Notes under the pieces: model-generated
Database searches by the model: none
Told to the model about the DNA's origin: nothing
What the model saw: the letters and a program-made list of their open reading frames with translations, nothing else
Made by a program: the position numbers and the translations under genes
In this document: positions 1 to 9,410 of the stretch, piece by piece
Layout: every line of letters begins with the position of its first letter
How positions within the stretch are numbered: position 1 is the first letter of the stretch
Source of the DNA: Planctomycetota bacterium
Lineage (GTDB): Bacteria; Planctomycetota; MHYJ01; WSZJ01
NCBI GenBank assembly: GCA_016190145.1
Contig: JACPRD010000173.1
Coordinates: forward strand, 1 to 64,000
Direction: 5' to 3'
DNA: 64,000 bases

Positions 1-1
1 G

Positions 2-337
2 GACGCCGGCGTCCCCGTCGAAACCGCTCGCGCCGCCGAACACTTCCGCTTCGAACTCCTCCTCACCCCCGCGCTCGCCTTGCCGGACCTCGTCGATCGC
101 GTCTCCCGCGCCTTCGAAGTCCCCCTCGCCCCCCTGCAGGGCGGCGAAGCCGGAACCTTCTTCGGTAACGGCGGCGGCCTCCAGATCGCCCTCCAGGCCG
201 GCGACGAGTCCCGCCGCGTCATCGTCGGCGGCGAGCGGGAACTCGACCCCGGCCCCGGCGATGAGAACGACCGCGCCGCGGCATGGGCCCTGCAGAAACT
301 TCTGGTCGCCGGCGTCGCCGCGCGAAAGCCGGAATGA
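2..337 (+). CDS. Partial CDS (5' end outside window), hypothetical protein
   Basis: Open frame continuous from the window edge (DAGVPVETARAAEHFRFELLLTPALALPDLVDRVSRAFEV...) to a stop at 337. Confidence 0.55.
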   Translation, partial: DAGVPVETARAAEHFRFELLLTPALALPDLVDRVSRAFEVPLAPLQGGEAGTFFGNGGGLQIALQAGDESRRVIVGGERELDPGPGDENDRAAAWALQKLLVAGVAARKPE

Positions 338-362
338 CATCCGCCTCAGTTGCCCGCACGGC

Positions 363-770
363 CTACTCGAACCAATTCTCCACTTTCAGTGCGGCGATCC
401 GGGAAAAGTCCTTCAGGTTCCTGGAGACCAGGATCAGATCGTTGGAGAGGGCCGTCGCCGCAATGAGCAGGTCCGCGGCCGGAGGCTTGAGGCCCCGGGC
501 GAGGAGGTCAGCCATGACATCGCCGGCGACGAGGGCTTCCTGTGAAGTGATGTCCAGGACGGTGACGTTCTGGAGAATGGCGTTCTCGACCCGGTTCCAT
601 GCCTGGCCCGGATCGGGCCTGAGCCGGGTGCCGGCCCGCAGTTCGGCAACGACGATGATGCTGGTGGCGCAGTCCTCGGCGGGAGCCGAAGAGAGGCGGC
701 GGATCACCCCTCGATTCCCGCGAGGCCTGAGGAGTTCCTGCAGGACATTGGTATCGAATAGGTACTTCAT
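363..770 (-). CDS. PIN-domain ribonuclease toxin (VapC-like)
   Basis: MKYLFDTNVLQELLRP... with acidic PIN residues (DTN, E, D); start overlaps the upstream antitoxin stop as ATGA at 767-770. Confidence 0.85.
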   Translation of the reverse strand: MKYLFDTNVLQELLRPRGNRGVIRRLSSAPAEDCATSIIVVAELRAGTRLRPDPGQAWNRVENAILQNVTVLDITSQEALVAGDVMADLLARGLKPPAADLLIAATALSNDLILVSRNLKDFSRIAALKVENWFE

Positions 771-1060
771 TCCCCGGACCGTCCGGACCACGACCCGCGC
801 CATGAGGCAGACTTCCTCCACTCGGAAATCCGGCGCATGGCGTCCCAGAAAGGAGAATCGTCGGGAATCGTGAATTCCTTACGCCACCGGGGACCCAGCC
901 GTTTTGGAGCCGGGACGATCTGCGCGACCGGCGTGCCGTGTCTGGAAATCGTGATGGGACGCTGGGAACGGTTGACTTGCCGGATCAGGGCAATCAGGTC
1001 CCGTTTCGCGTCCGCTACACCGACGGTGTTCTGCGGCAATTTCATGGGTTTTCGTTTCAT
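767..1060 (-). CDS. Phd/YefM-type antitoxin
   Basis: MKRKPMKLPQNTVGVADAKRDLIALIRQVNRSQRPITISRHGTPVAQIVP; directly upstream of and overlapping the PIN toxin. Confidence 0.8.
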   Translation of the reverse strand: MKRKPMKLPQNTVGVADAKRDLIALIRQVNRSQRPITISRHGTPVAQIVPAPKRLGPRWRKEFTIPDDSPFWDAMRRISEWRKSASWRGSWSGRSGE

Positions 1061-1077
1061 ATGGTCATTATGACCAT
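1061..1077. promoter_or_regulatory. Perfect palindrome ATGGTCAT-T-ATGACCAT abutting the antitoxin start codon (candidate operator)
   Basis: 8-bp perfect inverted repeat with a 1-nt centre, immediately 5' of the ATG at 1060. Confidence 0.65.
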
Positions 1078-1091
1078 CTGAATGGACCGCC

Positions 1092-2144
1092 TCAAGCCCT
1101 AACATACGCTTCTCCCTCCAGCTTCGCCCTCCCCCGCGCCGCCAGCCGCTCCAGCGCTTCCTCCACCTCCCCCGCCGAAAGCCCGGTGTCCTCCCCCAGC
1201 TCCGCCGCCGAACGGCAGCCGCCGGCGAGCGCCTGAAAGACGCGGTCCTCGGCGTCGGACATGGGGCAGGCGGCGCGCGGCATGCCGAGTTCCTCGAGAA
1301 CATGGTCGGCCGAAGCGACGAGTGCGGCGCCCTGCCGGATGAGCTTGTGGCAGCCGGCGGAAACGGGGGAGGTGACGGGTCCGGGCACGGCCAGGACTTC
1401 CTTTCCCTGCTCCACGGCCCAGTCGGCGGTGATGAGCGCGCCCGAGGACTCGCCGGATTCGACGACGACCGTACCGAGCCCGAGGCCGGCGATGAGGCGG
1501 TTCCGGCGCGGAAAGTGGACGGCCGAGGGCTCGCTCCGAAGCGGAAATTCGGAGACCAGTGCGCCGCGCGCCGCGATGCGCCGCGCCAGCGGCTCGTTCT
1601 CCTCCGGATAGACGCGCAGCACGCCGCTGCCGAGGACGGCGATCGTGCGACCCGTCCGAAGCGCCCCGCGGTGAGCGGCGGTGTCGATGCCGCGCGCGAG
1701 GCCGGAGACGACGGTGAGGCCATAGGAGGCGAGGTCGGCGGAGAGGCGTTCTGCGGTGGCGACGCCGTAGGGTGTGGGCCGGCGGGTGCCGACGACGGAG
1801 ACGGCGGCCGCGTCGTCCGGCGAGAGGGCGCCGCGCACGTAGAGGAGGAGGGGCGCGTCGAACAGGACGTGGAGTCCGCGTGGGAAGTCGGGGGCGTCGC
1901 AGGGGACGACCCGGACCCCGTGGCGCGCCGCGTCCTCGAGTTCGCGCGCCCCGCGGTTGTCGGCGAGCGCCTTCCGGATGGCGGCCGCCGCGGCCGGGCC
2001 GCATCCCTCGACGTCCGCAAGGGAGGATTCCGTCGCCGCGGCGATGCCGGCGAGTGAAGCGAAGCGGTCGAGGAGGCGGCGCAGGAGGACGCAGCCGACT
2101 TTCTCGCTCGCGTTGAGGGCGACGAGGGTTTCGATGTCATTCAT
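1092..2144 (-). CDS. dprA: DNA-processing protein DprA
   Basis: SVVGTRRPTPYG...VVSGLARGIDTAAHRGAL...TIAVLGSGV...YPEEN...SEFPL...FPRRNRLIAGLGLGTVVVE signature Rossmann motifs. Confidence 0.95.
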   Translation of the reverse strand: MNDIETLVALNASEKVGCVLLRRLLDRFASLAGIAAATESSLADVEGCGPAAAAAIRKALADNRGARELEDAARHGVRVVPCDAPDFPRGLHVLFDAPLLLYVRGALSPDDAAAVSVVGTRRPTPYGVATAERLSADLASYGLTVVSGLARGIDTAAHRGALRTGRTIAVLGSGVLRVYPEENEPLARRIAARGALVSEFPLRSEPSAVHFPRRNRLIAGLGLGTVVVESGESSGALITADWAVEQGKEVLAVPGPVTSPVSAGCHKLIRQGAALVASADHVLEELGMPRAACPMSDAEDRVFQALAGGCRSAAELGEDTGLSAGEVEEALERLAARGRAKLEGEAYVRA

Positions 2145-2246
2145 GGTGGGTATCTTCTATATATCTTATACACAGTAAATGTCAAGCGTCGCACTTGAAA
2201 AATATCAGAAACTCCGGCAATCCCGGGTGCGTGCCCCCCCCTGCAC

Positions 2247-2280
2247 GGAGCGAGTAATGAGGAACGAGTAACGAGGAACG
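2247..2280. repeat. Tandem 14-mer word repeat just after the aroB stop
   Basis: On the - strand: TTCCTCGTTACTCG TTCCTCATTACTCG CTCC, starting ~4 nt after the stop codon. Confidence 0.6.
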
Positions 2281-2284
2281 CCCC

Positions 2285-3370
2285 TCAGCGCACGACCGCT
2301 TCCCAGGCCGCCCGGATCGCCCTCTCCGGCAGCCCCGCCCGCACCTCCGCCCGCCCGACGCGCGAACACACCACATACCGCATCGCCCCCCCGCGCGCCT
2401 TCTTGTCCCCCGCCGCCAGCGCCCGCAGCGCCGCCGGATCGAGCCGCGCCGCCCGGCCCGGCAGCCCGCACGCCCGGACCAGCGCCCGCACCCGGGCCTC
2501 CAGCCCCGCGCGCGCCACCCCCGCCCGCTCAGACAGCACCGCCGCCGCGCAGAGCCCGATCGCCACCGCTTCCCCGTGCCGGTACCTCCGATACCCCGTT
2601 CCCGCCTCCACCGCGTGCCCGAACGTGTGCCCGAGATTCAGCAGCATCCGCTTCCCCCCCTCCCGCTCGTCCGCCGCCACCACCCGCGCCTTCTGCGCCG
2701 CGCACCGCGCCACGATCCGCCCGAGAATCCCCGCATCGCGCGCGAGAATCCCCTTCACGTTCCTCTCCAGCGCCCCGAACAGCGCCGCGTCGCCGATCAG
2801 GCCGTATTTCACGACCTCGGCGAGGCCGGCGCGGTACTCGCGGTCGGGAAGAGACCGGAGCGTGTCGAGGTCGGCGACGACGAGGCGGGGCTGGTGGAAG
2901 GCGCCGACGAGGTTTTTTCCCTGCGGCAGGTTGATCCCCGTCTTGCCGCCGATCGCAGCGTCCACCATGGCGAGAAGTGTGGTCGGGACCTGGACGACGT
3001 CCACGCCGCGGTTCCAGGTCGCGGCGGCGAATCCGGCGAGGTCTCCGACGACGCCGCCGCCGAGCGCCACCACGAGCGCGTCGCGGCCGGCGCGCATTTC
3101 GGCGAGTTCGGACCAGAGGTACTGGAGGGCGCCGGGGGACTTGGTGCGTTCGCCGGGCGGGAGCACGGCGAGGGTCCCGTGGAAACCGGCCGCGGAGAGC
3201 GAGGCCATGGCCGCCCGCCCATACAGTCGCGCGGTGTTTCCGTCGGCGACCACGAGCGTCGCGCGCGAGTTGCCGAGGGCGCGAACCCGCCGGCCGAGGC
3301 CTGCAAGCGCGCCCGCCTCGACGACGACGGGGTAGGAGCGGGCACCGAGGCGGACCGTGAGCGCGGTCAT
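2285..3370 (-). CDS. aroB: 3-dehydroquinate synthase
   Basis: ALGGGVVGDLAGFAAATWNRGVDVVQVPTTLLAMVDAAIGGKTGINLPQGKNLVGAFHQP; start chosen at MTALTV. Confidence 0.95.
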   Translation of the reverse strand: MTALTVRLGARSYPVVVEAGALAGLGRRVRALGNSRATLVVADGNTARLYGRAAMASLSAAGFHGTLAVLPPGERTKSPGALQYLWSELAEMRAGRDALVVALGGGVVGDLAGFAAATWNRGVDVVQVPTTLLAMVDAAIGGKTGINLPQGKNLVGAFHQPRLVVADLDTLRSLPDREYRAGLAEVVKYGLIGDAALFGALERNVKGILARDAGILGRIVARCAAQKARVVAADEREGGKRMLLNLGHTFGHAVEAGTGYRRYRHGEAVAIGLCAAAVLSERAGVARAGLEARVRALVRACGLPGRAARLDPAALRALAAGDKKARGGAMRYVVCSRVGRAEVRAGLPERAIRAAWEAVVR

Positions 3371-3415
3371 GTCGCCGATGGTGTGGGCCGCCGCCGCCCC
3401 TGTCAAGAAGCCACC

Positions 3416-3892
3416 CTACTGCGCCTCCTGCTCCGTCTCGTCCATCAACTCCGCCTTCTCGTGATGCAGGTACTTCTCGTACAGGCCCTTCCCGATCTGC
3501 CCGCGCAGGAATTCGTCGTTCATGAAGCCGAATTCCTCGAGGAAGCCCTTGAGGACGTCGATCCGCGCGTAGATCTCGCCTTCGCTCTTGGAGCCGAAGA
3601 CGCGGTCCACGTACTCTTTCACCTTGCGGCGGAAATCGGTATTCGTGGTTTCGTAGCCGGTGAGATTCTCGACTTCGTTCTGGAAGATCCGGTCCGACTC
3701 GCGCGTCCTGGCGAGGAAGGCCTTACGGCCCTCGTCGACGAGGCGCTGGAAGGCGCGCTCACTGAAGAGGCCGATTTCGAGCAGCTTCTTCTTGAGGAGC
3801 GGCGCCATGGCGAGTTTGCCTTTCCGGACTTCGTCCCGCAGGAAGAGGACCGCCGACACGGCTTCTTTCGGCGTATGGAGCTGGGCGTTCAT
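3416..3892 (-). CDS. Hypothetical helical protein
   Basis: ORF from MNAQLHTPKEAVSAVLFLRDEVRKGK; charged, alpha-helical composition. Confidence 0.6.
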   Translation of the reverse strand: MNAQLHTPKEAVSAVLFLRDEVRKGKLAMAPLLKKKLLEIGLFSERAFQRLVDEGRKAFLARTRESDRIFQNEVENLTGYETTNTDFRRKVKEYVDRVFGSKSEGEIYARIDVLKGFLEEFGFMNDEFLRGQIGKGLYEKYLHHEKAELMDETEQEAQ

Positions 3893-4229
3893 GGCTTTCC
3901 TCCTTCCCCCTCGGTCGGTGTCTGGACGGCGGATCTGACTCTCCAACCTGTTAGACGCTTGTCGGTTCGGTGTTGTTTGTTTTCTTTGGACAAAGGTAAC
4001 GGTGCAAGTGGAGTGCCCTGTTTACGCGATTCACGCCCGCGGCAGATGCATCCTCTAAGATATTGATAACAAGTGCTTTATGTATTCCTGTGGGTCATGG
4101 CTTTCAATTTGACCGAGCGCGCGGATGTCCACTTTGGTAAGAAACTGCACCAAAGGCGGTCCAACTGGGGCGGAATGGGATTACCGGAGCGTGAGATTCC
4201 GCGATTCCCGTCACTGAAACCGGTGGCTG

Positions 4230-4345
4230 GCTTGGCCTTGGCTCCTTGCCCCTGGCCCCTTGCACTTGGCCCTTGGTTACTGGCCCTCGGTCACTGGCCC
4301 CTGGCCACTGGTCACTGGCCCCTGGTCACTGGCCACTGGCCGCCG
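4230..4345 (+). repeat. Degenerate heptamer tandem repeat (consensus CTGGYCM, ~16 copies)
   Basis: ctggccc|tcggtca|ctggccc|ctggcca|ctggtca|ctggccc|ctggtca|ctggcca read at strict 7-nt period; boundaries approximate. Confidence 0.8.
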
Positions 4346-4360
4346 GCCCTTCCTCGCGTC

Positions 4361-4366
4361 TATAAT
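4361..4366 (+). promoter_or_regulatory. Candidate -10 hexamer TATAAT 6 nt upstream of clpS ATG
   Basis: TATAATGTGCCGATG; exact consensus hexamer; no clear -35. Confidence 0.4.
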
Positions 4367-4372
4367 GTGCCG

Positions 4373-4696
4373 ATGCCCCATCCGCACCCCGGCGCGCATC
4401 CATCGATCGAGCTGGATCGGGAGACGCAGCTTGCGCCGCTCTACCACGTCGTGCTCCTCGACGACCAGGAGCACACGTACGAGTACGTGATCGAGATGCT
4501 CGTGAAGCTGTTTCACAAGGCCACGGCGTGCGCATTCGAGCACGCGGTCGAAGTAGACAAGACGGGGAGAACGATCCTCGAGACGACGCACCTCGAGAAG
4601 GCCGAGCTAAAGCGCGACCAGATAAAGGGTTACGGCGGCGACTGGAGGCTGGGATCCGTGACCTCCATGCACTCCGTCATCGAACAGGCCGAATAG
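4373..4696 (+). CDS. clpS: ATP-dependent Clp protease adaptor ClpS
   Basis: LAPLYHVVLLDDQEHTYEYVIEMLVKLFHKATACAFEHAVEVDKTGRTILETTHLEKAELKRDQI. Confidence 0.9.
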   Translation: MPHPHPGAHPSIELDRETQLAPLYHVVLLDDQEHTYEYVIEMLVKLFHKATACAFEHAVEVDKTGRTILETTHLEKAELKRDQIKGYGGDWRLGSVTSMHSVIEQAE

Positions 4697-4743
4697 GCCC
4701 CGGCCCCCGCCCGCCTGCTCGTTTCAGACGCGCGTCTGCAACT

Positions 4744-5427
4744 TCATCCTCGGGAAGCCAGCCGCGCCGCTTCCCCCAGCACCCGATCGAACATCGCCGC
4801 CGTGAGCCGCCCGGTATTCGTGTTCTGGCGACTCACGTGGTACGAATCCACGAGGATCGGCCGCCCCGGCAGGCGGTGCACGGCGCCGTGCCGGAACGGG
4901 TGCGCGGCCAGCCGCTCGCCCCAGAGCCGCAGCACCGCGTCGTGCCCCGTCCGGCCGATCGCGAGGAACACCCGTACCTCCGGCAGCAACGCAAGCTCGC
5001 GCTCCAGCCAGGGACGGCACGCGTCGAGTTCGCGGGGAAGGGGCTTGTTCGCGGGCGGCGCGCACCGCGCCGCGGCGGTGATCCAGATGCCTCGCAGTTT
5101 CATGCCGTCGTTGCGCGCCGTGGCGTCGGGTCGGCTGGCAAGGCCGGCCCTGTGAAGCGCGGGGTAGAGGAAGTCGCCGCTCGCGTCGCCCGTGAACATC
5201 CGCCCCGTCCGGTTCGATCCGTGAGCGCCAGGGGCGAGCCCCACGAGCACGAGGCGCGCCCGCGCGTCCCCGAATCCCGGCACCGGCCGCGCCCAGTACT
5301 CCGCCCCCAGGTGCCGCCGCGGCGGCGACGCCGCCATCGCCTCGCGGTGCGCCACCAGCCGCGGGCACGCGGTGCACGCGCACAGCCGGCGGGCGAGCGC
5401 GGCAAGCGCGGCCCTACTTCTTCTCAT
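4744..5427 (-). CDS. Uracil-DNA glycosylase, family 5 (UdgB-like)
   Basis: Fe-S type Cys motif CACTACPRLV; LVGLAPGAHGSNRTGRMFTGDASG; SYHVSRQNTNTG. Confidence 0.9.
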   Translation of the reverse strand: MRRSRAALAALARRLCACTACPRLVAHREAMAASPPRRHLGAEYWARPVPGFGDARARLVLVGLAPGAHGSNRTGRMFTGDASGDFLYPALHRAGLASRPDATARNDGMKLRGIWITAAARCAPPANKPLPRELDACRPWLERELALLPEVRVFLAIGRTGHDAVLRLWGERLAAHPFRHGAVHRLPGRPILVDSYHVSRQNTNTGRLTAAMFDRVLGEAARLASRG

Positions 5428-7306
5428 CGTCGGGCGGCCGATTCGCCCCTTCCTTGTCGGTCCGCAGGATGTTCATGTCGTTGATCCGCGCCTTGAGCAA
5501 CCCGCGCGCGTCCTCGATCCAGTATTCCTCCCGCTTGCCGTTCTCCATGACCCCCGCGTACTTCCGGACCGGCGTCTTTGCGCCTCCGAAATCGATCTCT
5601 TCCTCCCCGGCGAAACGGAAACTCTTCGCGTCCACCTTGAACCGGCCGGCTCCTTTCCGGCTCAGGACCTCCACGACACGCAGATCCAGCCGCGGAAAGC
5701 GGGCCAGCGAAGCGCGCTCGAGGAGGCGGGACACGTCCTGGGCGTTCGTCCAGGGGCGGCCCTCCGACAGCGCGACTTCTTTCAGTTCCAACCTCGCGTC
5801 GTCGTCGACGGGTTTCCTGCCGTCGATCTCCAGAAGCGTCATTTCGATCCAGTCGGGATCGAGCCGCAGCCGGATGCGGAAATCCCGGCCCCGCTCTTTG
5901 AACGAGATCTTCATGTCCGCGGGAGTCATCAGCCCGTCGCGCAGCGTGCGGGATTCAATCGTGAACTTCTTCGGAATCCTCGGATCCTCCGGCAGGCGCA
6001 CGGTCGACTCGACCTTCCAGCCCTGCCGTCCTCTGACGCGGCTCGCCCTCGCCGCCACATGCTCCGAACCTCCCCAGAATCCCTCGTCGTCCTTCGCCAC
6101 GTACCAGGCGTCCTTCCACATCGCCTCGAGCTCTGCGAGCTTGAAGTCCGGATCGAGCCACGCGCAGACCCTTCCGAGCCGCGCCTTTACATCCTCGTCC
6201 GATGCCGCGGCCAGGGCCTCGCGGCACTTCGCGAGCGCTTTCCCGTCGAGCTGGAGCAGCCGCTGCTCCGCCTCATCGCGCCCGTCCGCGGGACCGGCGA
6301 TCCCCTCCAGCGCCGCCTCGAAGCGCGCGCGCGCGGCCGCTCCGGCATCCGGTCTCATCGGTCCCACGGTCTTCTCGTCGGACAGCGTGATGACGAAGCC
6401 CTCCACCGTCATCCTCACCACACCCCTGGTGTCGTCGATCCAGTACTCCTCGCGCCCGCGGCCCGAACCGGCCTCGTGCAGGTACCGCCGGGCCCTGAAT
6501 TTCCTCCCGCCAACCTCCACTTCCTCTTCCCCGGCGAAGGCCACCGCGTACGTGAAGCACTTCGCCTCGGGGTTCGTCACGAAGCCGTAGTACTCCCATG
6601 AGGCCTGGGAAAGGCGCGCGAGGGAAGCGCGTTCCACGAGGGCGGTCAGGTTGAGTTCGAACGCGAGGGGGCCCTGGCCGGCGCGATTGAAAGGGAACTT
6701 CCCGGGTTTCCTTCCCGTGTCGAGCCGGTCCTGCGGCCGTCCTTTGACGAGCTCGACGTCGACCTCGTCCGTCCCGAAGGTGAATCGCAGCGCGTACTTC
6801 TCATGGGGCCGCGCCGCCTCGAACGTGCAGCGGATCGGCGTCATGGCGGGATCGTGCAGAGACGTCCAGGTCGTCGTCCAGTGCGACTTCGCGTCCGGCG
6901 CCTCCTGGAGCGACACCTCGCTCGCGAATTTCCACGCGGGACGTCCCTTGTGGGTGCTTCGCTCGGAGGTCACGTACTCCCACCCCACGACCTCGCCGTC
7001 GAGCGTCGTCAGGAACCACCGCTCCCTCCAGGCCGCCTCGAGGGCTTCGGTTTTCGACTCGATGGCGAGCCACTCCACGACCCGCCCGAGCCGCATCTTC
7101 GTTTCTTCGTCGGTCGCCTTTTCGAGCGCCCTGCGGCAGGGCTCGTAACCCTCCGCGCCGGAGCCCATCAGCGCGCGCTCGGCCGCCTCCCGTTTCGCGA
7201 AATCGTCGGAGTCGAGGTCGGCGAGCGCCTTTTCGACGGCCTCGCCCGCGAACGCGGCGGCTGCAAGAGTCAGGAACAGGACGGCAATCCCGGCGAGTCG
7301 AGCCAC
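5414..7306 (-). CDS. Secreted HEAT-like/duplicated-module protein, copy 1
   Basis: Signal peptide MARLAGIAVLFLTLAAAAFAG; LADLDSDDFAKREAAERALMGSGAEGYEPCRRALEKATDEETKMRLGRVV; N- and C-halves are homologous. Confidence 0.8.
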   Translation of the reverse strand: MARLAGIAVLFLTLAAAAFAGEAVEKALADLDSDDFAKREAAERALMGSGAEGYEPCRRALEKATDEETKMRLGRVVEWLAIESKTEALEAAWRERWFLTTLDGEVVGWEYVTSERSTHKGRPAWKFASEVSLQEAPDAKSHWTTTWTSLHDPAMTPIRCTFEAARPHEKYALRFTFGTDEVDVELVKGRPQDRLDTGRKPGKFPFNRAGQGPLAFELNLTALVERASLARLSQASWEYYGFVTNPEAKCFTYAVAFAGEEEVEVGGRKFRARRYLHEAGSGRGREEYWIDDTRGVVRMTVEGFVITLSDEKTVGPMRPDAGAAARARFEAALEGIAGPADGRDEAEQRLLQLDGKALAKCREALAAASDEDVKARLGRVCAWLDPDFKLAELEAMWKDAWYVAKDDEGFWGGSEHVAARASRVRGRQGWKVESTVRLPEDPRIPKKFTIESRTLRDGLMTPADMKISFKERGRDFRIRLRLDPDWIEMTLLEIDGRKPVDDDARLELKEVALSEGRPWTNAQDVSRLLERASLARFPRLDLRVVEVLSRKGAGRFKVDAKSFRFAGEEEIDFGGAKTPVRKYAGVMENGKREEYWIEDARGLLKARINDMNILRTDKEGANRPPDDEKK

Positions 7307-7374
7307 CGCAGGCGCTCCTTGATTCTGATCCGTGGACAGTCTCTCAGCCCCTTCCCGACCCCGCCGGCGCGGCG

Positions 7375-9333
7375 TTACTTCTTCTCATCTCCGGGCGGCC
7401 TCTTCGCGCCGTCCTTGTCCGTCCTCACGATGTTCAGGTCCTTCACCTGCGCGCGCAGCACGCCGCGGGCGTCCTCGATCAGGTACTCCTCGCGCCGCGC
7501 GGAATCGGCAACGCGCGCGTATTTCCGGACCGCAACCGGCTTGCCTTCGAAGTCCGTCTCGGTGTCGCCCGTGAACAGGAAACTCTTCTCCTCGGCCTTG
7601 AATTTTCCCCGAGCGCCATCGCGGCTCAACACCTCCACCACATGCAGGTCCAGGCGCGGGAGGCGTGCGAGGGAAGCGCGCTCGAGGAGACGCGTCACGT
7701 CCTGGGAAGCCGTCCAGGGCAGGCCCTTCGCGCCCGCGACCTCCAGGACTTCCGACATCTGCTCGTCGCGTCCCGGTTTCCGGCCGTTGACTTCGAGGAG
7801 GGTCATTTCGATGCATTCGGGATCGAATCGGAGGATGAGGCGGTACTTCGTGGCCCCCTCGGTGATCGACAGCTCCATGTCGACCGGCGACATCGGCCCG
7901 TCGCGCAGCGTGCGGGTTTCGAACTTCACTCTCGGAGGAATCCTTCCTTCCTTCGGAAGCCGCACGATCGATTCGACCTTCCAGCCCGGCTTTCCCCGCA
8001 CGCGGCACGCCGTGGCGTTGACGTGCTCCGAGCCCTCCCAGTAATCTTCCTCCTTCGCGACGTACCACGCGTCTTTCCACATCGCCTCGAGTTCGGCCAG
8101 CTTGAATTCCGGGTCCAGCCAGTCGCAGACGCGCGCGAGCCTCAGCTTCGCGTCCTCGTCCGGGGCCGCGGCGAGGGCCTCGCGGCACCGGCCCAGCGCG
8201 CGGTCGTCGAGGCCCAGCAGGCGCTGCTCCGCGATGTCCCGCCCGTCCGCCGGCCCCGCGATTCCTTTCAGCGCCCCGTCGAGCCGGACGCGGGCGGCCG
8301 CCTCGGGATCCGGCCGCATCGGCGCCACGGTCTTCTCGTCGGAGAGCAGGATGATCACGCCCTCCGCCTCCAGCTTGACGAGGCCCCGCACGTCGTCGAT
8401 CCAGTAGTCCTCCCGCTCCCGGTCTCCCCCGGCCTCGTGCACGTAGTGCCGCGCCCGGAACGTCGCGCCCGCCGCCTCGACGCTCTCCTCGCCCGCGAAC
8501 GCGACCTCGTACGGGAAACACCGGGGCCGCTGGTACCCCATGAGGCGGAAGACGTCCCAGGAGGCCGCCGGCTGACGGACGAGGGAAGCGCGCTCGACGA
8601 GCGCAATGAGATTCAGGTCGAGTGCCAGCGGGCCTGATCCCTCCCTCCCGTAACCGGCCCTGCCGGGATTCGGACTTTCGTCGAAGTACTTCTGCGGTCT
8701 CCCCCGCAGGTTCCTGACGGCAAGGTCGTCGCTTCCAAACGTCAGCTTGATCGCGTTCCGCCCCTCGGGTTTCGCGAGTTCGAGCGTACACGTCACGGGC
8801 GTCAGGGGAATGTCGTGGAGGGACGTCCAGGCCGCCTTCCAGGAGGAGGTGAGGCCGAGCGCCAGCTCGAGCGACGCTTCGCTCTCGAATTTCCATGCGC
8901 GCCTCCCCTTGACCGTCGCGCGCTCGCCGGTCGCGTGTCCCCAGCCGATGGTCTTGCCTTCCCGGCTGACGAGGAACCACCGTTCTTTCCAGGCCGCCTC
9001 CAGCCCGCCGGTTTTCGTCTCGATGGCGAGCCATTCGACGACGCGAGCGAGCCGCATCTTCATTTCTTCGTCGGTCGCCTTCTCGAGCGCCTTCCGGCAG
9101 GGTTCGTACGCCTCGGGGCCGGAGTCCATGAGCGCCTGCTCGGCGGCCTGCCGTTTCGCGATGTCGTCCGATTCGAGATCGGCGAGGGCGCGGTCGAAGG
9201 CCTCGTCCGCGAATGCGGAGGTGGCGAGTAAGAAGGTGACCATTGCGGCCAGTCGGCTCACGGGTTCAGCTCCTGAAAAACTGGATCCGCACAGTCTATC
9301 AGTCCGCCAACCGATCCCGCATCGGCCGTTCAA
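7375..9333 (-). CDS. Secreted HEAT-like/duplicated-module protein, copy 2 (tandem paralogue)
   Basis: LADLESDDIAKRQAAEQALMDSGPEAYEPCRKALEKATDEEMKMRLARVVEWLAIETKTGGLEAAWKERWFLV aligns along its length with the 5414..7306 product; start codon uncertain. Confidence 0.8.
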   Translation of the reverse strand: MNGRCGIGWRTDRLCGSSFSGAEPVSRLAAMVTFLLATSAFADEAFDRALADLESDDIAKRQAAEQALMDSGPEAYEPCRKALEKATDEEMKMRLARVVEWLAIETKTGGLEAAWKERWFLVSREGKTIGWGHATGERATVKGRRAWKFESEASLELALGLTSSWKAAWTSLHDIPLTPVTCTLELAKPEGRNAIKLTFGSDDLAVRNLRGRPQKYFDESPNPGRAGYGREGSGPLALDLNLIALVERASLVRQPAASWDVFRLMGYQRPRCFPYEVAFAGEESVEAAGATFRARHYVHEAGGDREREDYWIDDVRGLVKLEAEGVIILLSDEKTVAPMRPDPEAAARVRLDGALKGIAGPADGRDIAEQRLLGLDDRALGRCREALAAAPDEDAKLRLARVCDWLDPEFKLAELEAMWKDAWYVAKEEDYWEGSEHVNATACRVRGKPGWKVESIVRLPKEGRIPPRVKFETRTLRDGPMSPVDMELSITEGATKYRLILRFDPECIEMTLLEVNGRKPGRDEQMSEVLEVAGAKGLPWTASQDVTRLLERASLARLPRLDLHVVEVLSRDGARGKFKAEEKSFLFTGDTETDFEGKPVAVRKYARVADSARREEYLIEDARGVLRAQVKDLNIVRTDKDGAKRPPGDEKK

Positions 9334-9410
9334 CGCCGAACGCCGAACTCCCGACGCCGAACCCCGAACGCGCGCTTGCCGCCCCGCAACCGTTCCAGTA
9401 GAACTCGCGC

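Noticed and set aside
4230-4345. CRISPR array
   Set aside because: 7-nt degenerate period with no spacers; no cas genes in the window
4073-4372. N-terminal extension of the clpS ORF reading through the heptamer array
   Set aside because: The translation is just the repeat (WPLATGH units); ClpS homology begins after the ATG at 4373
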